Of a DNA stretch of 64,000 bases, positions 32,078 to 41,248 are shown in pieces; the stretch's first letter is position 1; each line of letters begins with the position of its first letter. This stretch comes from Aerobium sp039839275 (GTDB lineage: Bacteria; Pseudomonadota; Alphaproteobacteria; Rhizobiales; Rhizobiaceae), in the NCBI RefSeq assembly GCF_039839275.1, contig NZ_JBDOQP010000002.1, positions 682,001 to 746,000 on the forward strand, written 5' to 3'. The translations under genes were made by a program, and so were the position numbers. The notes beneath the pieces are model-generated. The model searched no databases. It saw only the letters and a program-made list of their open reading frames with translations, and was not told the origin of the DNA.

Positions 32078-33333
32078 CCGATATGGTCGACGAGGCCGCG
32101 ATACGGACCGCAATTGCCGGCGTTGTGCGCGGCGATGGTGGGCGGTTGCTGTCGAGCCTCGTCGCCAATCTGCGCGACTTCCAACTGGCTGAAGACAGCC
32201 TGCAAGACGCGCTGGAATCTGCACTGATCCACTGGACACGCTCCGGGCTGCCGACCACGCCAGCGGCCTGGCTGATGCAGACGGCGAGGCGCAAGGCCCT
32301 GGACAGGCTTCGCCGCGCTGCGAATTTTCGATCCAAATCGTCCCAGATCGCCCTGGCCGAGGAAATCATTCGTGCCGACCGGGATGCCGGGGAAAAGGAA
32401 GCTATTTCCGATGACCGTCTTCGGCTGATCTTCACCTGCTGCCACCCGGCCCTCGACAGCCGAACGAGCGTGGCTCTGACATTGCGCTCTGTGGCAGGAT
32501 TGACCACGGAAGAGATCGCGAAGGCCTTCCTGGTGTCCAACGAAGCAATGGCGCAGCGCCTCGTCAGAGCCCGGCACAAGATCGCCCAGGCTAATATTCC
32601 CTTCGAGGTTCCGCGACCGGAGACGATGGCGGAACGTCTTGATGCGGTGCTGACCGTGATCTACCTAATTTTCACCGAGGGGCACTCGTCCAGTGATGGG
32701 CAGTTGTTCAGAATCAATCTATGCGAAGAGGCCATTCGCCTAGTCACGATATTGGCCGACCTGTTGCCCGATCAGCCCGAGATTGAAGGCCTGACCGCGC
32801 TCATGTTGCTGCATACCGCCCGCACCGGAACACGCCTCTCCGGTACCGGCGAGATGATCTGCCTTGAGGATCAGGACCGTTCACAGTGGGACAGCGACCG
32901 TATTGCTGCCGGCCTTGAACTGATTCAGCGGGCCTTGGCGAGAAAGTCGGTCGGACAATATCAGCTGCAGGCCGCGATAGCGGCACTGCACGCCGAAAGC
33001 CCGAGTTTTGCGGAGACCGACTGGGCTCAAATCGCCCTTATCTATGCAGGCTTGTTTGATATCCGACCAAACCCGGTCTTTGAGCTGAACCGGATTGTGG
33101 CTGTATCGTACAGCCAGGGTGCGGAGGTGGCTCTGGTAGCACTGGATGGGCTGGCTCTGCCATTATCCGGCTACCAGCCCTATTACGCGGTCAGGGCTGA
33201 TCTGCTCGTACGGCTGGGTGATCGCGAAGCCGCGGGCCGAGCATACCGACGCGCGATCGACCTGTCCTCATCGCCTGCGGAGAGACAGTTCCTGAAACGC
33301 AAAGCTAACGTTGCTCCACGCGACGGTGAATGA
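32074..33333 (+). CDS. ECF sigma factor with long C-terminal extension (ECF42-like)
   Basis: A 419-residue extracytoplasmic-function sigma factor. Region 2 spans about residues 20-90 (LAEDSLQDALESALIHW, PAAWLMQTARRKALDRLRR) and region 4 lies around residues 125-180 (SVAGLTTEEIAKAFLVSNEA with MAQRLVRARHKI). The remaining ~230 residues form an alpha-helical TPR-like extension, which is what distinguishes ECF42; no anti-sigma gene accompanies it. ATG at 32074 overlaps the DGPF stop (ATGA). In other bacteria the C-terminal extension itself is needed for activity. Confidence 0.9.
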   Translation: MTDMVDEAAIRTAIAGVVRGDGGRLLSSLVANLRDFQLAEDSLQDALESALIHWTRSGLPTTPAAWLMQTARRKALDRLRRAANFRSKSSQIALAEEIIRADRDAGEKEAISDDRLRLIFTCCHPALDSRTSVALTLRSVAGLTTEEIAKAFLVSNEAMAQRLVRARHKIAQANIPFEVPRPETMAERLDAVLTVIYLIFTEGHSSSDGQLFRINLCEEAIRLVTILADLLPDQPEIEGLTALMLLHTARTGTRLSGTGEMICLEDQDRSQWDSDRIAAGLELIQRALARKSVGQYQLQAAIAALHAESPSFAETDWAQIALIYAGLFDIRPNPVFELNRIVAVSYSQGAEVALVALDGLALPLSGYQPYYAVRADLLVRLGDREAAGRAYRRAIDLSSSPAERQFLKRKANVAPRDGE

Positions 33334-33543
33334 CCGCTCTCCAGATTACGGTGCACAACCCGAAACGACCAAATGGGGTCGTGAGCGGTCTAGGCACACT
33401 TTGCCAGATGATGTCGGCCCAGAACGGCAGCTCACCGCCGAGCGTTGCCCAGAACCGGACCGTCGATAGACGGCCCCCAAACGGACGCTACCGAGCCGGC
33501 GCCGAGATGCGCTTCCATAGCCTGACTCTATGGCGCCAGCGTC

Positions 33544-34446
33544 TCAGGCGGTCGTCCTGCGGTACAGGCGCGCCATCTTGATGAAGGCGCGGAACGCTGC
33601 TGACGGATTCTGGCGGCCAGGGTAGTAGAGGCAAAGCGGTGCTGTTGGCGGCGTCCAGTCCTCGAGAACACGCTCCAGCCGCCCTGCGGCGATGTCCTCG
33701 CGCACGTCCGCTTCCATGAAGAAGCCGATTCCGATTCCATCATGCACCGCGATCAGCGCCAGCGTCGTCTCGTCGAGCGTGACGGGACCGGTGACGTCGA
33801 TCTGCACGGGATTGCCGTCCTTCTCGAATTGCCATCGGTAGAGCGCGCCGTTGGGCAGGCGAATGCGGATGCAGCTATGGCCGAGAAGGTCCGGCGGCAC
33901 CTGCGGCCTGCCATGGATTCTCAGATAGGCCGGCGTCGCGACGACGGCGAAGCGGCGGGCCGGGCCGAGCGGTACGGCGATCATGTCGCTCGGCACGAGA
34001 TCGGCGGTCCGCAGACCCATGTCGAACCCTTCGGCGACGATGTCGACGATGCGGCCCTCGGTGACCAGATCGACATGGACCTGGGGATGGCGTCGCAGGA
34101 ATTCGAGTACCAGCGGCTGAAGGATCTCGCGGGCGCCGCTGGCAAAGGCGTTGATGCGCAGCGTGCCCGACGGCGTGTCCTGTTGCGATCGCACGGCGGC
34201 AACCGCCTCCTGTATCTCGCGCAGCGCGGGCGAGATCCGGTCGACGAAGGTTTGGCCCGCATCCGTCAGCGAGACACTGCGGGTCGTGCGATTGAACAGG
34301 CGCACGCCGAGCTGGCGTTCGGTCTTGCCGATCAGATTGCTGAGTGCGGTGGTCGACAGGCCGAGTTCGAGGGCGGCCGCGCGAAAGGATCCCCGCGCAG
34401 CAATCGCAAGCACCGCTTCCAGCTCGATCAGGCCCTGACGTGACAT
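33544..34446 (-). CDS. LysR-family transcriptional regulator
   Basis: A 300-residue LysR protein. The N-terminal helix-turn-helix covers residues ~5-60 (LIELEAVLAIAARGSFRAAA, STTALSNLIGKTERQLGVRL) and is followed by the effector domain (LRINAFASGAREILQPLVLE). ATG at 34446 gives the usual short N-terminus; upstream in-frame sequence crosses the divergent promoter. It is transcribed away from a SnoaL-like gene, its probable target. Confidence 0.92.
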   Translation of the reverse strand: MSRQGLIELEAVLAIAARGSFRAAALELGLSTTALSNLIGKTERQLGVRLFNRTTRSVSLTDAGQTFVDRISPALREIQEAVAAVRSQQDTPSGTLRINAFASGAREILQPLVLEFLRRHPQVHVDLVTEGRIVDIVAEGFDMGLRTADLVPSDMIAVPLGPARRFAVVATPAYLRIHGRPQVPPDLLGHSCIRIRLPNGALYRWQFEKDGNPVQIDVTGPVTLDETTLALIAVHDGIGIGFFMEADVREDIAAGRLERVLEDWTPPTAPLCLYYPGRQNPSAAFRAFIKMARLYRRTTA

Positions 34447-34466
34447 TGTCCAGCTTTTCGCAATGA

Positions 34467-34503
34467 GACGTTCAGCTTTGTCCCAATTATCGTGACGAAC
34501 GTC
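34467..34503. promoter_or_regulatory. Inverted repeat in the LysR/SnoaL divergent region
   Basis: GACGTTC (34467-34473) and GAACGTC (34497-34503) form 7-base arms 23 bp apart, 20 bp upstream of the LysR start and 78 bp upstream of the SnoaL-like gene. A candidate regulator site only; the spacing is longer than the usual T-N11-A box. Confidence 0.3.
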
Positions 34504-34581
34504 CAGACCTAGATTGCAACCACCAACGGCGGATCGGGTCACTGATCCGGTCCCCGCCATCCCAGAAGACGGAGATACAAG

Positions 34582-34911
34582 ATGGACGTGCTGCTACCCA
34601 GGCCGATCGCCGCCTATTTCGAGGCTGACCGGAACAGGGACGCCGACGCCGTCGCGGCGTGCTTTGATATCGACGGTGTGGTGAAGGACGAGCGGAAGCG
34701 TCACGTTGGACGTGAAGCCATCCGTCGCTGGAAGGCGGAAGCCTCCACGGCATACAGCTACACGGTCGAGCCTTTCGCGATCTCGACAGATGAAGGCCGG
34801 ACGGTCGTGACAAGCGCGGTCACCGGCACCTTTCCCGGCGGCCCGGTCGATCTCAGATATTTCTTCGTCCTCGAAGAGGACAGGATCGCCGAACTGGAGA
34901 TCGTACCGTGA
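34582..34911 (+). CDS. SnoaL/NTF2-like small protein
   Basis: A 109-residue protein of the nuclear-transport-factor-2 fold. IAAYFEADRNRDADAVAACF opens the helix pair and the strands FPGGPVDLRYFFVLEEDRIA close the sheet. Family members bind or isomerise small hydrophobic molecules; several in Rhizobiales are regulated by an adjacent LysR protein. GGAG lies 13 bases before the ATG. Substrate unknown. Confidence 0.85.
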   Translation: MDVLLPRPIAAYFEADRNRDADAVAACFDIDGVVKDERKRHVGREAIRRWKAEASTAYSYTVEPFAISTDEGRTVVTSAVTGTFPGGPVDLRYFFVLEEDRIAELEIVP

Positions 34912-34960
34912 TCCCGTTCTCCGCGACCTATCGACGAAACTCCCCGCGGCCTGCGCGGGC

Positions 34961-35593
34961 TTAGCGGAGCAGGCCATCGAGGTCGAAATCGTCCCAACCC
35001 CTCAGCGGCGCGGCCGGGCCGTCCCGGCGGTCTGCGACAGCGGGTGCGGCGTCGGCGAGCTTTTGCGCCTTCTTCAGCGCGGCCTTCTGTGCGCCCCGCC
35101 GCCGGTTCTCGGCAGCGGCCAAGGCATCCACCTCGCGCCACATCTGGGGCAGATCTCGGTCGAGAACGTCCTCGACATGGCGCGGATCGAAGACGTGGAA
35201 GGTGATCTTCCGCGCCCGGCCGCGCAGTTTGACCGTGCGGGTCCCCGCACTCTGGAGCCGGCCGTCCTTCAGCCAACGATGCCGTTCGGCCGGCTTGATG
35301 GAAAGGATGTCTTCAATTTCGCGCGGAATCACGGGGAGGTCCTCGATGCCGACGAGCTTGCCGGTGATGGCATCCTTGGTCGCGCGATGATCGTCCGCGT
35401 CGTCTTCTGCCGTGCGCAGGACGATCGTGCCGGGCTCCACGTCCACCAGCCGCCGCTCCGCAAAGGGAAGATGCGCTCTGATCTCAAGCAGGATGCCCCT
35501 TGCGCGGACAGACGATCCCAGGGTCGCGGCCGGCGACAAGGGCCATTCCCGGATGAGCCTTGTCGGAGGCTTCTGTTTCGGCGATCGAGGCAT
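34961..35593 (-). CDS. Conserved hypothetical protein, basic C-terminus
   Basis: A 210-residue soluble protein I do not recognise. The middle part (IPREIEDILSIKPAERHRWL, GTRTVKLRGRARKITFHVFD, RHVEDVLDRDLPQMWREVDA) looks like a small alpha/beta domain with a DNA- or RNA-binding flavour, and the tail (ENRRRGAQKAALKKAQKLAD) is strongly basic. Coding bias is like the surrounding chromosome. I have the impression of having seen similar proteins in Rhizobium accessory regions. Function unknown. Confidence 0.6.
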   Translation of the reverse strand: MPRSPKQKPPTRLIREWPLSPAATLGSSVRARGILLEIRAHLPFAERRLVDVEPGTIVLRTAEDDADDHRATKDAITGKLVGIEDLPVIPREIEDILSIKPAERHRWLKDGRLQSAGTRTVKLRGRARKITFHVFDPRHVEDVLDRDLPQMWREVDALAAAENRRRGAQKAALKKAQKLADAAPAVADRRDGPAAPLRGWDDFDLDGLLR

Positions 35594-35849
35594 CGTGGTG
35601 AGATGGCGTCAGGAAGGGCGGCATTCAAGCGAATTCGAGCGGCGTATCAGGCTCTTTATCGATCGGCCCTCTGCGACCGGTTGCGCCAAGCGCTTCTGTT
35701 CGGTATTGGCGGCTCATGAAGTCCTGTCCGAGTACCACCTGCATGACGCCCCCGCGCTGAGCGCGTGAGGGGCATGAGAGCGAGCGGCCGCGCGTGGCTC
35801 GCATCCCGGCGTTTGTCCAATGCAAGCGCGCTACATGCAGAGTTTCAAG

Positions 35850-36476
35850 ATGGACAATTTCTTCGAGAGCCCTTTCAGGGGCAAGCTGCTCGTCGAGCAG
35901 GTGAGCAACCCGAACATCATCGTCGGACGCTACAGCTACTATTCCGGTTACTACCACGGGCACAGCTTCGACGACTGCGCCCGCTTCCTCAGCCCGGAGG
36001 AGGGAGCGGATCGGCTGATCATCGGCAGTTTCTGCTCGATCGGATCCGGTGCGGCCTTCATCATGGCCGGCAACCAGGGCCATCGACACGAGTGGATCAG
36101 CACCTTTCCGTTCTACTGGATGCCGGAGGTGCCCTGGTTCGATGGCGCGCGAAATGGCTACCAGCCGGCCGGAGACACCATCATCGGCAACGATGTGTGG
36201 ATCGGGTCGGAGGCGATCATCATGCCCGGCATCAGGATCGGAGACGGAGCGGTTATCGGCACGCGGGCGGTCGTCACCCGTGACGTCGAACCTTACGCGA
36301 TCATCGGCGGGAATCCTGCCAGGACAATCAGGGCGCGCTTTGATGCCGCCGACGTCAAACTGCTTCTGGAGATGAAGTGGTGGGAGTGGGCAGACGAGCG
36401 ACTAAGGGATGCCATGCCCATTCTGACCAGCGGCGAAATCCAAGCCCTCCATGAGTACTGGCGCGCTTTCGCTTAA
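35850..36476 (+). CDS. CatB-type xenobiotic O-acetyltransferase (hexapeptide repeat)
   Basis: A 208-residue left-handed beta-helix acyltransferase of the XAT class, which acetylates chloramphenicol and similar hydroxyl antibiotics. Signature: PNIIVGRYSYYSGYYHGHSF, LIIGSFCSIGSGAAFIMAGN, then QGHRHEW with the catalytic His (residue 78), and NDVWIGSEAIIMPGIRIGDG. ATG at 35850 aligns with the family start (NFFESPFRGKLL); ATGs at 35820 and 35835 are alternatives. Resembles CatB along the whole length. Whether it confers resistance or has a native substrate is not known. It stands alone, flanked by weakly coding spacers, which suggests acquisition. Confidence 0.85.
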   Translation: MDNFFESPFRGKLLVEQVSNPNIIVGRYSYYSGYYHGHSFDDCARFLSPEEGADRLIIGSFCSIGSGAAFIMAGNQGHRHEWISTFPFYWMPEVPWFDGARNGYQPAGDTIIGNDVWIGSEAIIMPGIRIGDGAVIGTRAVVTRDVEPYAIIGGNPARTIRARFDAADVKLLLEMKWWEWADERLRDAMPILTSGEIQALHEYWRAFA

Positions 36477-36962
36477 CTATCGAGAAGGAGGCTCATCCCC
36501 TTGCGGTGAGCCTCCAGACCTTTCGGCGACTGCACCGTGTCATGGCGGACCACATTCGTGGGGCGGGCAAACCGCCAGCACACTGCTCGGCGCTACCCAT
36601 CCCGATCCTGACGACGGATCCGTGGTCGACAGGAAAGATACGCGGATCAAGGCGGCGTGCTGCTGGCGACACCTGGAAATGGCGGCGAGGATATCGGGGA
36701 CGTTCGGCCCTGTCGGCGATCTGCTCGCGAAGCTGGCGCATTTCCTCTCGCTTCGGCGTCACGATCTGTCCGCGCTCGCGCCAATATGCGATGGCCCAAA
36801 TCCAGCGTGAGAAGACCCCTGCCGCAACGCTCGCCCAGGTGATCCGCGCGAGCCAAAGCGCTTGCCGCTGCGGTCGAGCGACCGAGATAGAGAGCCGGAA
36901 CGGGAGCAGCCGTCGAGATAGCCGGCGCCCGACGGCTCCGTGATGGTTTTCATCGATTGGGC
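36477..36962. other. Weakly coding spacer with a possible gene relic
   Basis: No intact gene. On the minus strand around 36690-36870 a short stretch reads as a Trp-rich hydrophobic helix (WASVAAGVFSRWIWAIAYWR) followed by a charged coiled-coil segment (REEMRQLREQIADRAER), after which the pattern is lost. This resembles the layout of PspB-like membrane proteins and could be a frameshifted remnant. Low certainty. Confidence 0.3.
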
Positions 36963-37874
36963 CTACTGCGTTTGCGGGTCTGCGCCAGCGACATAGCGGC
37001 GCCAGTTGTGTTGTTCCTTGAAACCCAGAACCTCCCGGATCTTGCGGTTTGAAATGGGTGCTTCGAAAGCGTCCATGGGCCGCACGATTGGGGTGTTCGG
37101 CGCCCATTTGGCGAGAAACACTTCACTGGGTTCGTTGGCAGTGATCTCGTCATTGACGGCATTGAATACCTGGAAGCCGAGACCATCCTTGGCAATACAC
37201 CGGTCAACAATCTGACCCAGATCGCGCGCGTCGATATAACTCCAGGCGTTGCGCTTGCGAGACAGCGGATCGGCGAGGAAAGCCGGAAAGCGAGCATAGT
37301 CTTCCTGTTCGATGACATTGCCGATGCGCAGGGCATAGATGTCTGCGCCCATTCGCTGGGCGAAAGCCTTGCCGGTCTTTTCGTTGACGAGCTTCGACAG
37401 GCCGTAGCTGTCCATGGGATCGATGTCATAGTCTTCTTCGAGAGGAAACTGCCGGTAGTCCTTGTCGCCCTCGGCGAAGCACACGCCATAGGTGGTTTCG
37501 CTCGAGGCGATGATGATCTTGCGGATGCCGAGTTTGGACGCCGCTTCGATGACGTTATAGGTCGAGGTGACATTGGCTTTGAATGTTTCATTGTCCGGTC
37601 GCAGCAGCACCCGGGGTATGGCCGCGAAATGCACCACGGCATCGACGGGCGCCGGCCCATCCCCGGTCTCGAACCCTTCAAACCCGAAATGCATCGAGAG
37701 CGCATTGAAGACTTGGCCGCTGTCGGTCAGGTCGGTTTGCAGCGTATTGACGCCCTGCATGTCGAGGGGGGTTAAGTCGAGATTGAGGACGCTGTGACCT
37801 TGCGCCATGAGATAGGCAACGGAGTGGCGCCCCGCCTTTCCGCTCCCGCCAGTGAAGATAATCCGTTTGCTCAT
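36963..37874 (-). CDS. NAD-dependent epimerase/dehydratase (extended SDR)
   Basis: A 303-residue Rossmann-fold sugar-nucleotide or aldehyde-modifying enzyme. FTGGSGKAGRHSVAYLMAQG is the dinucleotide site, VVHFAAIPRVL the core, and SYGLSKLVNEKTG holds the YxxxK catalytic pair. Start ATG 37874 follows GAGGG and a 6-codon shorter frame than the earliest ATG. Related Rhizobiales enzymes are annotated as UDP-glucose 4-epimerase-like or uronate dehydrogenase-like, but the exact substrate cannot be called. Confidence 0.87.
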   Translation of the reverse strand: MSKRIIFTGGSGKAGRHSVAYLMAQGHSVLNLDLTPLDMQGVNTLQTDLTDSGQVFNALSMHFGFEGFETGDGPAPVDAVVHFAAIPRVLLRPDNETFKANVTSTYNVIEAASKLGIRKIIIASSETTYGVCFAEGDKDYRQFPLEEDYDIDPMDSYGLSKLVNEKTGKAFAQRMGADIYALRIGNVIEQEDYARFPAFLADPLSRKRNAWSYIDARDLGQIVDRCIAKDGLGFQVFNAVNDEITANEPSEVFLAKWAPNTPIVRPMDAFEAPISNRKIREVLGFKEQHNWRRYVAGADPQTQ

Positions 37875-38140
37875 GGCTTTCCCTCGCTCCATCGATTGAC
37901 TGTCGTCGCGCTCGTTCTCCCGCCCGATGATCTAGGGCAAGAGCCTGCTTACGGCGAAAGATAGACCGATCATGTTGAAGGCTGGACATGGTGCTTCAAG
38001 ATTACCCGCTCTACCTGCATATGCGGTCGCCGAATATCTTGGATACGCGGACAGGATGTGCGGCGCGGGCCGGACGAGCAAGCCGGCTCGACACGCCACG
38101 TACGGCGGACGCGTTCGCACAACGGGCAGTGGCAGAGCGG

Positions 38141-39019
38141 TCAACCTGCGCCTGGTCGCGTGCCGTCCTCTTCGAGCTCGGGAGCGACCTGCCCGAAGTT
38201 CAGGCAGGCGACAAGAGTTACCCCACCAAGGACATTGCCGAGCAGCGTGGGCACAAAGAAGCGGATCATGTAATCGGCCAACGTCGCGTCGCCCAAATGT
38301 ACGAGGAATGACGCTTCGACCGATCCGGCGATGACATGCGCCAGGTGGGCGAGCGCCACAACATAAGTCACGACGATGATCACGAACGGCCTGGCATCGC
38401 CCGCTGCTGGCATGAGCCAGACCATCAACGCGACGAGCCATCCCGCGAACACCGCTTTCAGGAAGGTCGGCCAGAAGTCGTTCTCGATGGCGTTCTGCGA
38501 GAACGTTGCCATCGCGGAGCGGATTTCCGGGTCGAATACGGGGGTGTGTGCCAACACGGCGGAAAAGACCCAGGTCGCCGCGATGTTCGATGCGAGGACG
38601 ATAGACCAGAGCCGGAGAACCTGGAGCAAGTGATGGCGGTCGCGAAACTTGAGGAGGGGCAGGACGGGCGTAAGCGTGTTCTCGGTGAAGAGCTGCTGGC
38701 GCCCGAGGACCACGATCAGGAAGCCCACCGTATAGCCGAGCGAGGTTAGCAGATGCTCCCAGGACGTATCCGGTAGCGCCACCATTATGATCGCCGGCAC
38801 CACGATGGAGAAGCCGATCGATAGCCCGGCCGAGAATCCGGACAACATCAATGCCACACTGCTGCGGTGAAGTTCCCTTTCTCCCTCCGCCCTAATGGTC
38901 TCGTGGATCAACGCCGCGCTGGGACGGCTTTGATTATCGACCGCCTTCTTTTCCCGCTCGTTCAGGTTAGACAACTCGGAGGCCGGTGTCAGACGGTTCT
39001 GGTCGGTATCGTAATTCAC
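38141..39019 (-). CDS. Formate/nitrite transporter-family channel (YfdC-like)
   Basis: A 292-residue membrane protein with six helices and a ~50-residue charged N-terminal extension. FTENTLTPVLPLL and the region around SNIAATWVFSAVLAHT are typical of the FNT pentameric channel family, and the cytoplasmic N-terminus matches the YfdC subgroup. FNT proteins pass small anions such as formate, nitrite, hydrosulfide or lactate; the substrate of this subgroup is unknown. Confidence 0.88.
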   Translation of the reverse strand: MNYDTDQNRLTPASELSNLNEREKKAVDNQSRPSAALIHETIRAEGERELHRSSVALMLSGFSAGLSIGFSIVVPAIIMVALPDTSWEHLLTSLGYTVGFLIVVLGRQQLFTENTLTPVLPLLKFRDRHHLLQVLRLWSIVLASNIAATWVFSAVLAHTPVFDPEIRSAMATFSQNAIENDFWPTFLKAVFAGWLVALMVWLMPAAGDARPFVIIVVTYVVALAHLAHVIAGSVEASFLVHLGDATLADYMIRFFVPTLLGNVLGGVTLVACLNFGQVAPELEEDGTRPGAG

Positions 39020-39274
39020 AGGAATGGCCTTTTGCTTGGAGCGCTGCAGCCAAGCTGCTTAGCGAGACCATCGAGGACGCGGTCAGCCTTTATTTCGGCC
39101 GCTGCTGCCGCCATGTGAGGTGTCAAACCCGCGCTGCAGACTAACCGTCGTCGCTTCGATCCGTTCCTTGCGATGTCCAAGACCTCCCAGCTTCGAGACG
39201 CCAGATCCGCCTCAGGCGCATCACCCTCATCGCTTCGGGAGCGAAGATCTGGAGGTCTGCCGGAGGTCGCCTCC

Positions 39275-39520
39275 TCAGCCGCTTGCCTTGATCGTGTTGA
39301 CTTCGATTTCGGCGACGACTGCGTAGAGAAGGCTCCGGACCTGATCTTCGGCTGATTGAACAGAAATGCCGCTTCTTGTGAGCCGACTCAGAAGATCCTT
39401 GGCGGTATCGCGCCAGAACAGCGTGGCGGCCTGTCCTTCCTTTGATTGCAGAACGCGAGCCAAGTCGGTGACAAGCGTTCGCCGCCGGTGCAGCGGGAAT
39501 GCAACGATTTCTGACCCCAT
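39275..39520 (-). CDS. Small DUF6074-type protein
   Basis: An 81-residue protein starting GSEIVAFPLHRRRTLVTDLA and continuing with FWRDTAKDLLSRL and AEDQVRSLLYAVVAEIEV. This organisation resembles the Rhizobiales-specific DUF6074 family. A perfect ribosome-binding site GGAGGGA precedes the ATG at 39520. Function unknown; often found several times per genome. Confidence 0.75.
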   Translation of the reverse strand: MGSEIVAFPLHRRRTLVTDLARVLQSKEGQAATLFWRDTAKDLLSRLTRSGISVQSAEDQVRSLLYAVVAEIEVNTIKASG

Positions 39521-39676
39521 GAATGCTCCCTCCGATTCGAGGGGGAGACTAGAGACGGGATGGTTAACGGCGGGTGAGCGCTGAACCACGTGCCCTTCGC
39601 TACGGCTTCACTCTTCCTGCCACCATAGCTTCCTACTTGCCGCTTCTAATTGCCCGACGACGCTGCCGGCGATGCG

Positions 39677-40474
39677 CTACCAGAGTGCGCCACCGGTGAC
39701 CTGAATGTTCTCCATCGTCAGGCCACGGGACGCATCGCTGCATAAGAAGGCGACGAGATCGGCGATCTCTTGAGGTTGGATGATCCGCTTTTGAGGATTT
39801 TCGTCGGCGATATCGGCGATCGCCTGCTGCACCGACCGTCCCTTGCCCTCGGCATGCACGATCTCTTCCACGTCGCGTCGCATCAACTCTGTTTCAACCC
39901 ATGTCGGACTGACCATGACGCAGTTGACGCCATGTGCGGCCCCTTCCAGCGCCACGCAGCGGGTGAGGCCGAGGAGACCGGCCTTGGAGGCGCAATATGC
40001 CGGGTTGTCGGCCCAGCCTACTGTTGCCGCGGTGGAGCCGATATTGATGATCCGTCCGTGTCGGTTTTCGATCATCGAAGGCAACAGCGCCCGCGTCATA
40101 CGGAACGCTCCCGTCAGGTTGGTATCGAGGATGTCATGCCATAGCGCATCGCTATGGCCGCAGACCGGCTGTTCCCTGGTCATGCCGGCTGCGTTGACGA
40201 GAATGTCGATGGCACCGAGCGCTTCTTGTGCAGTTGCGACGAAGGCATCGATGCTGCGCTGATCGGTTACGTCCAGCGGCCCGGCATGGACCTTTTGACC
40301 CGCGGCGCGCAGCTGATCGAGCTGCCCGGCATGTCGCGGATCGTCATTGCCCCTCGCAGAGCGCGAACCCACCGCCACCGAGGCTCCCGCGCTGGTCAGA
40401 GCGGTGGCGATCGCCAGTCCAATCCCTGAAAGCCCACCGGTGATGATCGCTTGTCTGCCTGATAGATCGCTCAT
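39677..40474 (-). CDS. Short-chain dehydrogenase/reductase
   Basis: A 265-residue classical SDR: TGGLSGIGLAIATALTSAG cofactor loop, NAAG core motif, Ser in IINIGSTAAT, and YCASK catalytic pair. Its C-terminus (SRGLTMENIQVTGGALW) is typical of 3-hydroxybutyrate- or diacetyl-reductase-like members. It starts 3 bp after the second SDR gene and is the last gene in the leftward betaine-transport group. Substrate unknown; may oxidise an alcohol product of the catabolic pathway. Confidence 0.88.
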   Translation of the reverse strand: MSDLSGRQAIITGGLSGIGLAIATALTSAGASVAVGSRSARGNDDPRHAGQLDQLRAAGQKVHAGPLDVTDQRSIDAFVATAQEALGAIDILVNAAGMTREQPVCGHSDALWHDILDTNLTGAFRMTRALLPSMIENRHGRIINIGSTAATVGWADNPAYCASKAGLLGLTRCVALEGAAHGVNCVMVSPTWVETELMRRDVEEIVHAEGKGRSVQQAIADIADENPQKRIIQPQEIADLVAFLCSDASRGLTMENIQVTGGALW

Positions 40475-40477
40475 CGC

Positions 40478-41248
40478 TTACACCATCAGATAGCCGCCAT
40501 CGACGACCATCTCCGCTCCCGTCACGAATGTCGATTCATCGCTGGCGAGATAAAGAACCATGTTGGCGATATCCTCCGGCACACCAAGCCGCCCGATGGG
40601 ATGGCGCGCGAGAGTCTTCGCCCGCGTATCCTCCAGCTTGCCGAGGCCGGAGAGATAATTTTCGGTCTGCGGCGTCCAGATATAGCCGGGGTGGATGGAG
40701 TTGCAGCGAATGCCATAACCCTGTTCGCCGCAATGTACCGCGACGGCCTTGGTCATTGTCCGCACCGCGCCCTTTGCGGCGCAGTAGGCCAAAAGCTCGC
40801 TTTCACCGATGATGCCATCAATGGAGCTCATATTGATGATCGAGCCGATGCGGTGCTCCTTCATCAGCGCAACGGCGTGCTTGCAGCCGAGAAAGACGCC
40901 CTCACCATTTACATTCATCGACGAGCGGAACTGGGCCAGGTCGCAACTCTCGATGTTGCCGATCGGCGCAATTCCCGCATTGTTGACGAGGATGTCAAGG
41001 CGGCCTTCGGTTTCGCGCACTGAGGCTGCAACGCGGTCCCAGTCCTCGGCCTTCGACACATCGTGCTGAAGCGCGCGTGCCGTGCCGCCAGCCTCGCCGA
41101 TGCGTTTCACAGTCTCTTCCAGATCCGGCATGCTGATATCGGTGCAGATCAGCTTGGCGCCCTCGCGTGCCAGCATTTCGGACGAGGCCCGGCCAAGTCC
41201 CATGCCCGCGCCAGTGACGAGCGCGATCTTCTTTTCGACACGACCCAT
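40478..41248 (-). CDS. Short-chain dehydrogenase/reductase
   Basis: A 256-residue classical SDR with VTGAGMGLGRASSEMLAREG, NNAGIAPIGNIES, MSSIDGIIG and YCAAKGAVRTMTKA (Tyr/Lys pair), ending GAEMVVDGGYLMV. ATG at 41248 follows TAGGAG at good spacing; the frame continues upstream without sense. Resembles 2,5-dichloro-2,5-cyclohexadiene-diol or glucose dehydrogenase-like SDRs in general. Paired with the first SDR; a two-step oxidation is plausible. Confidence 0.9.
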   Translation of the reverse strand: MGRVEKKIALVTGAGMGLGRASSEMLAREGAKLICTDISMPDLEETVKRIGEAGGTARALQHDVSKAEDWDRVAASVRETEGRLDILVNNAGIAPIGNIESCDLAQFRSSMNVNGEGVFLGCKHAVALMKEHRIGSIINMSSIDGIIGESELLAYCAAKGAVRTMTKAVAVHCGEQGYGIRCNSIHPGYIWTPQTENYLSGLGKLEDTRAKTLARHPIGRLGVPEDIANMVLYLASDESTFVTGAEMVVDGGYLMV

